Origin: Galbibacter pacificus
GTDB taxonomy: Bacteria; Bacteroidota; Bacteroidia; Flavobacteriales; Flavobacteriaceae
DNA: 64,000 bases
Direction of reading: 5' to 3'
NCBI RefSeq assembly: GCF_029603155.1
Contig: NZ_JAPMUA010000003.1
Coordinates: 248,001 to 312,000, forward strand
Of this stretch, positions 9,072-17,340 are shown in pieces (position 1 is the stretch's first letter; each line of letters starts with the position of its first letter). The position numbers and the translations under genes were made by a program. The notes under the pieces were generated by a model. That model searched no databases. It saw only the letters and a list, made by a program, of their open reading frames with translations, and was not told where the DNA came from.

Positions 9072-9668
9072 ATGTTTACTGTAATAACATCCGAAAATAA
9101 TTTAAAAAACGAGGTTGAAATTATAAACAAACTGTTTGTTGCCGGATTAAATTGCCTGCATGTCCGGAAGCCTAAAATGACTAAAGAAGAACTGCATAAA
9201 TGGATTACGGACATCAATGAGAATTTCCATAATCGATGTATGCTTCATCAGCATCATGAATTGGTTTTGAAATTTAATTTGAAAGGCATTCATATAAAAG
9301 AAAAACAACGTGGCGAAATAAAAGATTTAGACAGGTACACTCGGTATTTTCAACAAGAAAATAAGTGCAAAAGTACCGGATTTCATCAGTTGGGGGAATA
9401 CAAAATGTTATCTCAAAAATTCGAGTATGCATTTTTGAGCCCTGTTTTTAATTCTGTTTCAAAAGAAAATTACCATGGTATGGAATGGGATGTGAGTTCT
9501 TTACAACAAAAACCAATTGCCCTGGGTGGGGTAACGGAAAAGAACATACAAGAAACCAAAAAATTAGGATACGGAGGCATTGCTGTTTTGGGCAGCGTAT
9601 GGAACGCCTCAAATCCGGTAAATGCTTTTCTGTCGTTAAAAAATGAATATGATGAGGTATATGGATAA
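9072..9668 (+). CDS. TenI/ThiE-like protein (thiazole tautomerase or second thiamin-phosphate synthase)
   Basis: A TIM-barrel protein of about 198 residues in the ThiE/TenI superfamily (LHVRKPKMTKEEL, GIHIKEKQR, LSPVFNSVSK, ALGGVTEKN). It lacks the GPxxxTxTK phosphate-binding segment and the NDY motif that the second ThiE at 10407 has. This fits TenI better, which isomerises the thiazole carboxylate made by ThiG. The frame is open back to 9021, but ATG 9072 (MFTVITSEN) matches the family start. It overlaps thiD by 8 bases. The TenI role is inferred; annotation pipelines often call this thiE. Confidence 0.75.
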   Translation: MFTVITSENNLKNEVEIINKLFVAGLNCLHVRKPKMTKEELHKWITDINENFHNRCMLHQHHELVLKFNLKGIHIKEKQRGEIKDLDRYTRYFQQENKCKSTGFHQLGEYKMLSQKFEYAFLSPVFNSVSKENYHGMEWDVSSLQQKPIALGGVTEKNIQETKKLGYGGIAVLGSVWNASNPVNAFLSLKNEYDEVYG

Positions 9669-10416
9669 AAGGCCTTTTGTATTGTCGATAGCCGGATTCG
9701 ACCCCTCTGCCGGGGCTGGATTGTTGGCAGATATTAAAACCATTGAAGCCATCAAGGCGTATGGTTTAGGGGTTTGTACCGCCAATACCGTTCAAACGGA
9801 CGAAGGCTTTTATCAATGCGAATGGACGAATCCCGAAACGATAAAATTTCAGTTACAAGTATTATTAAAAGCTTATAAAATCAAGGCTGTTAAGATTGGA
9901 ATTGTTCAAAATGAAAAACTGTTAAATGAATTGCTCGACATGATAAAAAAGTACAATTCCAACACAAAAATAGTATTGGACCCGGTGTTAAAATCAACAA
10001 GCGGACATCGGTTTCAGCAAGCAGGGGATTTTTTATCAGAAGAAACAGTAAAAAAAATCACATTGTTAACGCCCAATTATGAAGAAATTGAACAATTACG
10101 TCCTTTATTTTCAATGGAAAGAACTATTAAAGCTTTAATGGTTCATACAAATATATTACTCAAAGGAGGACATCATCCAGCAGAAAAGGGAAAAGACGTT
10201 TTATATGAAAAAGGAAAGGAAAACTTGGTTTTATTCCCCTTATCAACTGGAAAAATATACGAAAAGCATGGGAGTGGCTGTGTGCTGTCATCGGCAATTA
10301 CAACCTATTTAGCGTTGGGTTTGCCACTTCATGAAGCTTGTAAAAAGGCAAAACAGTATACGGAAAGCATTTTAATATCGAATACCACCAAATTAGGTTA
10401 CCATTTATGGAAATAG
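9661..10416 (+). CDS. thiD: Hydroxymethylpyrimidine/phosphomethylpyrimidine kinase ThiD
   Basis: A ribokinase-like enzyme that phosphorylates HMP and HMP-P to HMP-PP. It shows the N-terminal SIAGFDPSAGAGLLADIKT, VLDPVLKSTSG and the C-terminal kinase signature HGSGCVLSSAI with the anion hole and catalytic region. There are in-frame ATGs at 9643, 9649, 9652 and 9661; 9661 gives the usual short N-terminus. It overlaps thiE by 10 bases. It is somewhat divergent (FDPSAGAG instead of SDSSGGAG), which is common in this phylum. Confidence 0.9.
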   Translation: MDKRPFVLSIAGFDPSAGAGLLADIKTIEAIKAYGLGVCTANTVQTDEGFYQCEWTNPETIKFQLQVLLKAYKIKAVKIGIVQNEKLLNELLDMIKKYNSNTKIVLDPVLKSTSGHRFQQAGDFLSEETVKKITLLTPNYEEIEQLRPLFSMERTIKALMVHTNILLKGGHHPAEKGKDVLYEKGKENLVLFPLSTGKIYEKHGSGCVLSSAITTYLALGLPLHEACKKAKQYTESILISNTTKLGYHLWK

Positions 10417-11060
10417 CCAAGTTACATTATATATCGCAAGGAAAAACGCCAAAAGAACACATTCAAAACATAAAAAATGTTTGTGAAAGCGGAGTGAAAT
10501 GGGTGCAATTGCGTTTAAAAAACGAATCACCGCCCACCATATTAAAAACGACCTTAATAGCTAAGTCCATTTGCGAAGCATATGGGGTTAAGCTTATATT
10601 AAACGATTATCTGGAAATAGCCAAAGAGCTGGATGTAGATGGTGTTCATTTAGGAAAAGAAGACAGTTGCCCTTTGCTGGCGAGAAAATTATTGGGACCC
10701 GAAAAAATTATTGGGGGAACGGCCAATACCAAGAAAGATTGTAGGGGCTTAATTGATAAAGGAGTGAATTATATTGGTTTAGGCCCTTTTCGATATACGG
10801 AGACAAAGAAAAGCTTAAGTCCGATTCTCGGAATTGATGGATATCATAACATAATTGTAGCATTACGATTAAAAAAACACAACATTCCAATAATTGCGAT
10901 AGGCGGAATATTGCAAACCGATTTAAATCTATTAAAAGAAACAGGGGTATATGGCGTTGCCATGTCCGGTTGGTTGACCAACACAGCAAACCTTGAAGAA
11001 AAAATTAATACTATTCACGCACGAATGCGTAAAAAAATACCCATGAATTATGCAAAATGA
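10407..11060 (+). CDS. thiE: Thiamin-phosphate synthase ThiE
   Basis: This enzyme joins HMP-PP and thiazole phosphate to give thiamin phosphate. It is a 217-residue TIM barrel with all ThiE landmarks: VQLRLKN, LNDYLEIA, DGVHLGKED, GTANTKKDC, GPFRYTETK for the pyrophosphate and AIGGI near the end. It overlaps thiD upstream (10 bases) and thiG downstream (11 bases), pointing to translational coupling. It is the better ThiE candidate of the two superfamily members in this operon. Confidence 0.93.
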   Translation: MEIAKLHYISQGKTPKEHIQNIKNVCESGVKWVQLRLKNESPPTILKTTLIAKSICEAYGVKLILNDYLEIAKELDVDGVHLGKEDSCPLLARKLLGPEKIIGGTANTKKDCRGLIDKGVNYIGLGPFRYTETKKSLSPILGIDGYHNIIVALRLKKHNIPIIAIGGILQTDLNLLKETGVYGVAMSGWLTNTANLEEKINTIHARMRKKIPMNYAK

Positions 11061-11829
11061 AGATTATTTGAAAATAGCCGATAAAAAATTTCAATCGCGT
11101 CTATTTGTAGGCACTGGAAAGTTTAGTTCGGCCACCCTGATGAAAGAGGCCATAAAGGCAAGCGGTAGCGAACTGGTAACCGTGGCCTTAAAAAGGGTGG
11201 ATGCCCAAAATGAAGAAGATGACCTGCTAAATGGTTTGCAAAACAAGCACCTTAATTTATTGCCGAATACCTCGGGGGTACGAAATGCAAAAGAAGCTGT
11301 TTTCGCGGCCGAATTGGCACGGGAGGCCTTGGAAACAAATTGGGTAAAGTTAGAAATTCACCCAGACCCTAATTATTTGTTACCCGACCCGGTTGAAACA
11401 TTAAAAGCCACCGAAAAATTGGTAAAAAAAGGTTTTGTGGTAATGCCATATATACATGCTGACCCCGTTTTGTGCAAAAGGTTGGAAGATATAGGCGTGC
11501 AATGTGTAATGCCTTTGGGAGCACCAATTGGGACCAACAAAGGGTTGAAGACGTTCGATTTTCTGGAAATTATTATAGCACAAAGTACAGTTCCTGTTAT
11601 TGTCGACGCGGGCATAGGGGCACCGTCTCATGCGGCGGCGGCCATGGAAATGGGAGCCGATGCGGTTTTGGTAAATACGGCCATAGCGGTTTCTAATAAT
11701 CCCGTTGGCATGGCAAAAGCATTTAAAAAAGGCGTAGAAGCAGGACGGGAAGCATATTTGGCAAGCTTGGCAAACATTCAGGCGAAAGCAGAAGCCAGTA
11801 GCCCATTAACCAGTTTTTTATATGAGTAG
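11050..11829 (+). CDS. thiG: Thiazole synthase ThiG
   Basis: A 259-residue TIM barrel that builds the thiazole phosphate from deoxyxylulose phosphate, dehydroglycine and ThiS thiocarboxylate. The motifs are RLFVGTGKF, Lys100 in NWVKLEIHPDP (position of the Schiff-base lysine), DPVLCKRLEDIG, MPLGAPIGTNKGL, DAGIGAPSHAAAAMEMGADAV and VNTAIA. It overlaps thiH by 8 bases. ThiG and ThiH together imply the anaerobic-type tyrosine route to dehydroglycine and not the ThiO glycine oxidase route. Confidence 0.95.
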   Translation: MQNEDYLKIADKKFQSRLFVGTGKFSSATLMKEAIKASGSELVTVALKRVDAQNEEDDLLNGLQNKHLNLLPNTSGVRNAKEAVFAAELAREALETNWVKLEIHPDPNYLLPDPVETLKATEKLVKKGFVVMPYIHADPVLCKRLEDIGVQCVMPLGAPIGTNKGLKTFDFLEIIIAQSTVPVIVDAGIGAPSHAAAAMEMGADAVLVNTAIAVSNNPVGMAKAFKKGVEAGREAYLASLANIQAKAEASSPLTSFLYE

Positions 11830-12937
11830 TTTTAGAGATACCTTTGAGAAATATCCATGGACCCATGTTTTGGAAAGCATTATGGACAAAACTTCCAACG
11901 ATGTAATTCGCGCCTTGGAAAGACCCAAGCCAAACCAGGAAGATTTAAAGGCATTGATAGCTCCGGCGGCTAAACCTTTTCTGGAAGAAATGGCACAAAA
12001 AAGCAGTATAATCACAAAAAAACGTTTTGGGAACACCATGCAAATGTTCGCGCCCATGTATTTAAGCAATGAATGCCAAAATATATGCACCTATTGCGGT
12101 TTTAGCTTTACCAATAAAATCCCGCGCCGTACATTAACCGATGCTGAAATATTAGAAGAAGTGGGCTACATAAAAAGCAAGGGATTTGAACATATCTTAC
12201 TGGTTACGGGAGAGGCAAATGCAACCGTTGGGGTTTCGTATTTAAAAAACGCCATTCAATTAATACGAAACCATTTTTCGAACATAAGCATTGAAGTGCA
12301 GCCTTTGGATCAAGATGAATATGAATTGTTGATTGATGAAGGCCTGTATGCCGTTTTGGTATATCAGGAAACATATCATGAAATGGAATATAAAAAACAT
12401 CATCCGAAGGGGAAAAAATCAAACTTTTTCTATCGGTTGGAAACGCCCGACCGATTGGGGCGGGCCGGAGTCCATAAAATAGGGCTCGGGGCTTTATTTG
12501 GGCTGGAGGATTGGCGAGCCGACAGTTTTTTCACGGCATTGCATTTGTCGTATCTTAAAAAAACATATTGGCGAACTAAATTTTCAATCTCTTTTCCTCG
12601 TTTACGACCTTTTTCGGGGGGATTGGAACCAAAAGTAGCAATGACCGACCGGGATTTGGTGCAGTTAATATGCGCTTACCGGTTGTTTGACGAAGATGTG
12701 GAATTATCAATTTCAACAAGGGAAAATGAAAAGTTTAGGGACCATATTGTAAACTTGGGGATTACATCTATGAGTGCCGAGTCTAAAACCAATCCGGGGG
12801 GGTATGTAGTCGATAAACAGTCGTTAGACCAATTCGAAATATCCGATGAACGGCCAACTGAAGAAATAGCAACCATGCTACGGAATCAAGGGATTGATGT
12901 CGTATGGAAAGATTGGGAGAATAATTGGGCAAAATAA
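11822..12937 (+). CDS. thiH: 2-iminoacetate synthase ThiH (tyrosine lyase)
   Basis: A radical-SAM enzyme that cleaves tyrosine to dehydroglycine (2-iminoacetate) and p-cresol for ThiG. It has 371 residues with the cluster motif Cys85-x3-Cys89-x2-Cys92 (CQNICTYC), then LVTGEANATVG, QPLDQDEYELL, VYQETYHEMEY and the C-terminal SISTREN and SAESKTNPGGY segments. It is the last thi gene in this run; the next gene starts 118 bases downstream behind its own candidate promoter. Confidence 0.95.
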   Translation: MSSFRDTFEKYPWTHVLESIMDKTSNDVIRALERPKPNQEDLKALIAPAAKPFLEEMAQKSSIITKKRFGNTMQMFAPMYLSNECQNICTYCGFSFTNKIPRRTLTDAEILEEVGYIKSKGFEHILLVTGEANATVGVSYLKNAIQLIRNHFSNISIEVQPLDQDEYELLIDEGLYAVLVYQETYHEMEYKKHHPKGKKSNFFYRLETPDRLGRAGVHKIGLGALFGLEDWRADSFFTALHLSYLKKTYWRTKFSISFPRLRPFSGGLEPKVAMTDRDLVQLICAYRLFDEDVELSISTRENEKFRDHIVNLGITSMSAESKTNPGGYVVDKQSLDQFEISDERPTEEIATMLRNQGIDVVWKDWENNWAK

Positions 12938-13005
12938 AACTTTTTTACGGAACGATTTAGCAAATATTTAAGAATTTTGCACTTAAAAAAACGCAGCTTT
13001 TTATT

Positions 13006-13013
13006 TATATTTG
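13006..13013 (+). promoter_or_regulatory. -7 element before the small secreted protein gene
   Basis: TATATTTG matches TAnnTTTG exactly, 42 bases before the ATG at 13055. A TTTTG at 12975 is about 26 bases upstream, longer than ideal spacing. Confidence 0.4.
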
Positions 13014-13054
13014 ACAATATATCGAGCGTATATTAATATATAAATAAAAAAGTT

Positions 13055-13402
13055 ATGAAAAAAAGACTATTTATTGCAGTATTCTCATTTTTTGCATTTT
13101 TAGCCCAAGCGCAGGATAAGGAAATTAAGTTAGGGGATGTTTTAAAGATTAACAATATTCCGGAAGCGACATTTCAACACATAGAGTTACCAAAAAAGAA
13201 TATAATTATTAAAAGAGGCGGAGTGCCCGATTATAAAACGGTACATAATAACGAAGTAGTAGTTACAAAACTAACGACAAACCATGAAGGGGAACAAATG
13301 GCCACCTTAAAAAGAAAAGATGGGCGTAATTTCTTTGTTAGTTTTCCGTCGATTACAGCCAATGTAACGAGGGCTATTGCCGAGGAGGAAATTAGTTATT
13401 AA
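13055..13402 (+). CDS. Small secreted protein of unknown function
   Basis: A 115-residue protein with a clear signal peptide (residues 1-19, cleavage after AQA). The mature part is basic and beta-rich (IKLGDVLKIN, HIELPKKNIIIKRGG, EVVVTKLTTNHEGEQMATLKRKDGRNFFVSF). It resembles small dihydroorotase-like or envelope proteins only superficially, and I recognise no family. It follows the thiamin operon but has its own -7 element, so a thiamin role is not implied. Confidence 0.7.
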   Translation: MKKRLFIAVFSFFAFLAQAQDKEIKLGDVLKINNIPEATFQHIELPKKNIIIKRGGVPDYKTVHNNEVVVTKLTTNHEGEQMATLKRKDGRNFFVSFPSITANVTRAIAEEEISY

Positions 13403-13456
13403 AATAAGCTTGAATGGCCAAATTGTATCGGTGCTTTTTGGAAACTTACAATGGGG

Positions 13457-14242
13457 TTATTTTTTAAATTTTTCTAAGGCTTTTTTGGTTTCGGGAGATA
13501 GCACGAGCCGGCCGGAAGTTTCTGCTCTTTCTTCTAAGAGCGACTCCCAATGGTCGGTACCTTGCCACATGATTTTTTTCATGGCCAAAACGGCTTGAGG
13601 GTTGTATGCAGCGAGTTTGTTCGTTAAAATATCAATTTCTTCATCAACATCGGTAAGGGATTCAAAAACTTTGGCATACAACCCTCTTTCTTTTGCCCAG
13701 TATGCATTTTTCCATTCGGTAGCGGCCAACGAAAGCTCGGCTAGGGCAGCAATGCCCATTTTGCGTTCTATGGCGGGGGCGATAACAAAAGGACCAATGC
13801 CAATGGTAAGCTCAGAAAGTTTAATGGCGGCGGCTTCGGTAGCAATGGCATAGTCGCAGGCGGCAATTAAGCCAACCCCTCCACCAACGGTTTTCCCCTG
13901 AATGCGGCCGACAATTAATTTTTTACAAAGCCGCATGGAGTTGATTACCTTGGCAAACCCGCTAAAAAACCGTTTTCCTTCTGCTTCGCTGGAAATGGCA
14001 ACCAATTCATCAAAAGAAGCTCCGGCACAAAAGGCTTTTTTGCCTTCGCTTTTAAGGATTATCACATGTACGTTCTTATTCTCAGAAAGTTTTTCAAATT
14101 CATGGGCCAAACGATTTAATAATACCGTTGGAAAAGAATTACTGGCAGGATGGCCAAATTCAATGGTTGCAATGTTATTTTCAATTTTTGTATATAAACT
14201 TCCATCAAGACGATCGGTGCCCATGTTTTGTATGTTTTGCAA
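13457..14242 (-). CDS. Enoyl-CoA hydratase/isomerase family protein
   Basis: A crotonase-fold protein of 261 residues that would hydrate or isomerise an acyl-CoA. It shows the oxyanion-hole segments FCAGASFDELV and GKTVGGGVGLIAACDYAIA, and SELTIGIGPFVIAPAIERK. The position of the first classical catalytic Glu is occupied by a Gly-Gly-Val run and the second lies in SELTIG, so hydratase activity cannot be assumed. In this phylum such genes are often annotated as methylglutaconyl-CoA hydratase (leucine degradation); I would not go beyond the family. It is transcribed alone, convergent with the preceding small gene. Confidence 0.85.
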   Translation of the reverse strand: MQNIQNMGTDRLDGSLYTKIENNIATIEFGHPASNSFPTVLLNRLAHEFEKLSENKNVHVIILKSEGKKAFCAGASFDELVAISSEAEGKRFFSGFAKVINSMRLCKKLIVGRIQGKTVGGGVGLIAACDYAIATEAAAIKLSELTIGIGPFVIAPAIERKMGIAALAELSLAATEWKNAYWAKERGLYAKVFESLTDVDEEIDILTNKLAAYNPQAVLAMKKIMWQGTDHWESLLEERAETSGRLVLSPETKKALEKFKK

Positions 14243-14360
14243 TTGTTATATCAAAAATAAGTAATCAAAGCCAGCTTGGGGAATTTTTATCCGTTCATTT
14301 TTGAGGATGAAAAGCCAACGGAAGGTATAAGCGCATTACGGGATTTCAAAGCCTATACTT

Positions 14361-14522
14361 TCAACTCTGCTGATATGTTTGCCAGTATTCGATTCGTTTA
14401 AATTGAGCATGCTCGCCCACATTACGGTTACGAATACTGACTAGGGCCTTTTTATCTGTTATTTGATGCAAAATCCCGGTGATTTTTGCCTGATCACTTT
14501 TTTGGTTGATTTTATAACTCAT
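14361..14522 (-). pseudogene. Shortened ParE-like toxin remnant
   Basis: The ATG lies 3 bases after the stop of the antitoxin remnant, the usual parD-parE arrangement. The frame encodes 53 residues against about 95-100 for ParE. The start (MSYKINQKS) resembles the first beta strand of ParE/RelE toxins and the next part (KITGILHQ) resembles their C-terminal strand, as if the middle were deleted. The last 30 residues match nothing I know. Its identity rests mainly on its position. Confidence 0.4.
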
Positions 14523-14525
14523 TGT

Positions 14526-14730
14526 TCAGTCAGGTGTTTTTGATGTAAGCTTTTCAAGCGTTTTTTTTCGGTAAAAATTTTCTACAAAACCTGATTTCTC
14601 TCCTTTTTTAGTTCTATGATAAGTGCTGCCTTTACAACTTCACTTGCGGAAGTATATTTTCCCGTTTTAATTTGTTGGCTGATGAAATTGTCAAAATAAT
14701 CTCCTAGAAAACAGAGATATTTTTAACCAT
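14526..14730 (-). pseudogene. Broken ParD-family antitoxin
   Basis: After a start reading MVKNISVF, a TAG appears where the family continues LGDYF. The -1 frame then reads GDYFDNFISQQIKTG, KYTSASEVVKAAL and GEKSGFVENF, all hallmark ParD segments (ribbon-helix-helix N-terminus and toxin-binding tail). A one-base deletion near 14705 explains the stop. The roughly 15 residues usually found between the AAL and GEKSG segments are also missing. It is therefore a pseudogene with two lesions. ParD normally neutralises ParE and represses its own operon. Confidence 0.65.
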
Positions 14731-14876
14731 AATCCCATAACCTTTTCAAAGGCACCAACTATTGGTATGAAATCATAATAATACTAATTTCTGCCTAATA
14801 AGCAACGTGCCGCTGTTAGCAAAACGCCTTTAATACTATTTGTAGAAGAGGCCAAGACATTTTTTTAATAATGGGA

Positions 14877-16202
14877 TTAGGCGTTTACATACTTCCTCCT
14901 GAACTTAATAACCAGAGCCGAGGAGCGAACAAGCATCCATACGAAAAAGGCGGTCCAAATGGCATATAATTTCCAGTCGAGGTAATCCAGAACAAGTAAT
15001 GTTGGGGTAAAACCGAGAAAAGTGGCCGCTAATAATACATTACGCAAATAGGAAGCTTCGCCAAGACCTTTGAAAATACCGTCGAACATGAAAGCGATGG
15101 CATTTACAGGCTGCATGAGCAGTACCATCCAAAAAACAGATGAAAACAGTGAAAGTACGGCAACTTCTTTGTTAAAAAGCAGGCCTATTTGATTATAAAA
15201 CAAACCGCAGGCCAACATTAAAACAAATGAAATTATAATGGCATATTTACAAATGTCGATACTTAAAAACCAAAGCCGCTTGTAATCTTTAGCTCCCAAT
15301 AACCTTCCTGAAAGGGCATTTCCGGCGTTTGCATAACCATCTATAAAAAAGGAAAAAAACAGCCAGATATTCATTAAAATACTTTGTGCCGCGATATAGT
15401 TTTTGCCATAATCTGTAGCGTAGGCATTGGCTAGATAAATGGCAAAATTGAGAGCTGCGGTCCGCACAAAAAGATTTGCGCTCATTAATAAGAGCTTTTT
15501 CATTTGCGGATTGACCTTTAACCGAAGTCTTAAATTAAAAGGTGTTTTTTTAAAGTAAAAGTACAATGCCATGATGAGCATAACCAATTGTGCCATCACG
15601 CTTGCATAACCTGCACCTTTTAAATGCATAGCCGGAAGCAAGCCATCTATACCATATACTAATGCGTAATCTAAAACAATATTTACCAATGCGCCCGTTA
15701 AACTGCATTTCATGGCCCATAAGGTGTTTTGCAACCCCCTAAAAACCCCAAAAACTGCAAAAGTCACCAGTGTTAATGGGTAACCAATGGCTCGGATGGT
15801 ATAATAATCTTCTGTGTATTGCAAAATAAGCCCTTCGGCATTGTATAAGCTGAAAATTTCTTTAGCAAGTAACGCTGTGCTAAAATAAATTGCAAGGCTG
15901 AGCAAAAAGTTAAAAACCAAGGCCTGTGGGACCAGGGTTTTTACCGCATGCAACCTGTTGGCCCCTAAATGTTGCGAAACAATGGCCGAAATGGCTGTTT
16001 TGGTTTGGGCGACTATCCAAATAATGGCGGATAGAAACGAACCCACAATTCCGGCGGCAGCAAGGGCCTCGACCGGGTTTTTATCAACATTTCCTATAAT
16101 GGCAATATCGGTAAGCGATATTAAGGGTTCTGCAATGCCTGCTATAATCGCTGGCACTGCTAATTGATTAATTTCTTTAAAGCTGATTTTGGTTTTCTCC
16201 AT
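14877..16202 (-). CDS. MATE family multidrug/sodium antiporter
   Basis: A 441-residue integral membrane exporter with about 12 transmembrane helices in two repeats, belonging to the MATE family (DinF-like branch). It extrudes cationic drugs or metabolites in exchange for Na+ or H+. Motifs include PAIIAGIAEPLISLTDIAIIGN, FGVFRGLQNT and FMFDGIFKGLGEASYLRN. It is divergently arranged from the universal stress protein gene across about 100 bases. The substrate cannot be predicted. Confidence 0.88.
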   Translation of the reverse strand: MEKTKISFKEINQLAVPAIIAGIAEPLISLTDIAIIGNVDKNPVEALAAAGIVGSFLSAIIWIVAQTKTAISAIVSQHLGANRLHAVKTLVPQALVFNFLLSLAIYFSTALLAKEIFSLYNAEGLILQYTEDYYTIRAIGYPLTLVTFAVFGVFRGLQNTLWAMKCSLTGALVNIVLDYALVYGIDGLLPAMHLKGAGYASVMAQLVMLIMALYFYFKKTPFNLRLRLKVNPQMKKLLLMSANLFVRTAALNFAIYLANAYATDYGKNYIAAQSILMNIWLFFSFFIDGYANAGNALSGRLLGAKDYKRLWFLSIDICKYAIIISFVLMLACGLFYNQIGLLFNKEVAVLSLFSSVFWMVLLMQPVNAIAFMFDGIFKGLGEASYLRNVLLAATFLGFTPTLLVLDYLDWKLYAIWTAFFVWMLVRSSALVIKFRRKYVNA

Positions 16203-16307
16203 GAATTTGTCTAGCGAAATGTTAGCTTAGTGTAAACACAAAATAATTTTATGTAAATTTAAATGCAAAATAAAGCATTTAACAATCAAACATTAAATAC
16301 TACACCC

Positions 16308-17102
16308 ATGAAAAATATTTTGGTTCCCATTGGTACTTCGGCCAACTCAGTAAAAACATTACAATATGCTATAGATTTTGCCAGTTCTTTTGGGAGCAAG
16401 CTCTACATAATGCAGGCATTTACCTTGATAAATAAGGCTGGTAATATTGCTAATATAGAAGATATCGTTGCCAAGTCTACCACAGATCAACTTGAAGGGA
16501 TTTTAAGTAAGGTGGACAAAAAAGGGGTTTCGGTAACCAAGGCCGCATATAATGGTGATGTTTTGGACGGGGTTAAGGCGGTAGACAATCAATATGGAAT
16601 AGATTTAATTATTTTAGAACCTAAAACCATTGACATACGCGAAGAAGTATACTTGGGGCAAACATCGGGCAGCATTGTTAAAAAAACAAACATTCCTACA
16701 TTAATTGTACCCGAGGGAAATACATTTAAGCCTTATAAAACCGGTTTGGTTGCCTTTAAGTCAGGAATTGTTAAACGAGATGCCATTTTAGACCCATTAG
16801 TGCTTTTAAAAGATAAATTTAAATTGAATTTAAACCTCTTATTGGTAAAAACGCCAAGCTATACAGCAGAAGATTTAGAGATAAATCCAACATTAAAAAA
16901 ATTAAGCAATGGTCTGCAAACCACCGAAAACACTACTACTTTTGAGGGGGTGCTAGAGCATTTTCAGGAAAACCAGCCGGATATTTTAATAGTTTTTAGA
17001 AGAAAACGCGGTTTTTTTACCAAGTTATGGGAAAAAAATATAATTTTGAAGCGCGAATTTCGTTGCTCAATACCTTTACTGGTTTTAAGCGTTAAAAAGT
17101 AG
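16308..17102 (+). CDS. Universal stress protein, two UspA domains
   Basis: A 264-residue cytoplasmic protein with two tandem Usp folds. The first is canonical (MKNILVPIGTSANSVKTLQYAIDFA to GSIVKKTNIPTLIVPEG). The second is degenerate and lacks a clear ATP-binding G-x2-G-x9-G loop. The ATG at 16308 begins exactly at the Usp strand; an in-frame ATG at 16263 would add 15 polar residues and is less likely. The role in stress survival is inferred from the family only. Confidence 0.82.
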   Translation: MKNILVPIGTSANSVKTLQYAIDFASSFGSKLYIMQAFTLINKAGNIANIEDIVAKSTTDQLEGILSKVDKKGVSVTKAAYNGDVLDGVKAVDNQYGIDLIILEPKTIDIREEVYLGQTSGSIVKKTNIPTLIVPEGNTFKPYKTGLVAFKSGIVKRDAILDPLVLLKDKFKLNLNLLLVKTPSYTAEDLEINPTLKKLSNGLQTTENTTTFEGVLEHFQENQPDILIVFRRKRGFFTKLWEKNIILKREFRCSIPLLVLSVKK

Positions 17103-17119
17103 AAATTGCAAAAAAACAT

Positions 17120-17127
17120 TATATTTG
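17120..17127 (+). promoter_or_regulatory. -7 element of the tRNA-Ala gene
   Basis: TATATTTG matches TAnnTTTG exactly, 31 bases before the mature 5' end of the tRNA. No TTTG was seen at the ideal -33 distance. Confidence 0.45.
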
Positions 17128-17158
17128 CCACCGGAAGAAAATGGCAAAAAAATAATTT

Positions 17159-17235
17159 GGGGCATTAGCTCAGCTGGCTAGAGCGCTACACTGGCAGTGT
17201 AGAGGTCATCGGTTCGACTCCGATATGCTCCACCA
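17159..17235 (+). tRNA. tRNA-Ala (anticodon GGC), CCA encoded
   Basis: The cloverleaf folds fully: acceptor GGGGCAT/ATGCTCC including the G3:U70 wobble that defines alanine tRNAs, D arm GCTC...GAGC, anticodon arm CTACA-CTGGCAG-TGTAG with anticodon GGC, and T arm ATCGG-TTCGACT-CCGAT. The 3' CCA is encoded at 17233-17235. Confidence 0.96.
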
Positions 17236-17238
17236 AAG

Positions 17239-17268
17239 GCAACGTTATAAACGTTGCTTTTTTATTTT
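17239..17268 (+). terminator. Intrinsic terminator after tRNA-Ala
   Basis: GCAACGTT (17239-17246) pairs with AACGTTGC (17250-17257), followed by TTTTTTATTTT. Confidence 0.85.
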
Positions 17269-17340
17269 AAGAAAACAATAACGCAAGCTATTTTAATGGG
17301 TCCTTGTTAGCTTTTATCTTTATGGAAAAATTAAACTAAA

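Larger units (their letters stand above)
14243..14876. other. 634-base gene-poor interval with decayed genes
   Basis: No intact gene was found. The minus strand carries a broken ParD-type antitoxin (14526-14730) and a shortened ParE-like reading frame (14361-14522). Both are described separately. The remainder (14243-14360 and 14731-14876) shows no coding signal that I can support. Confidence 0.6.
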
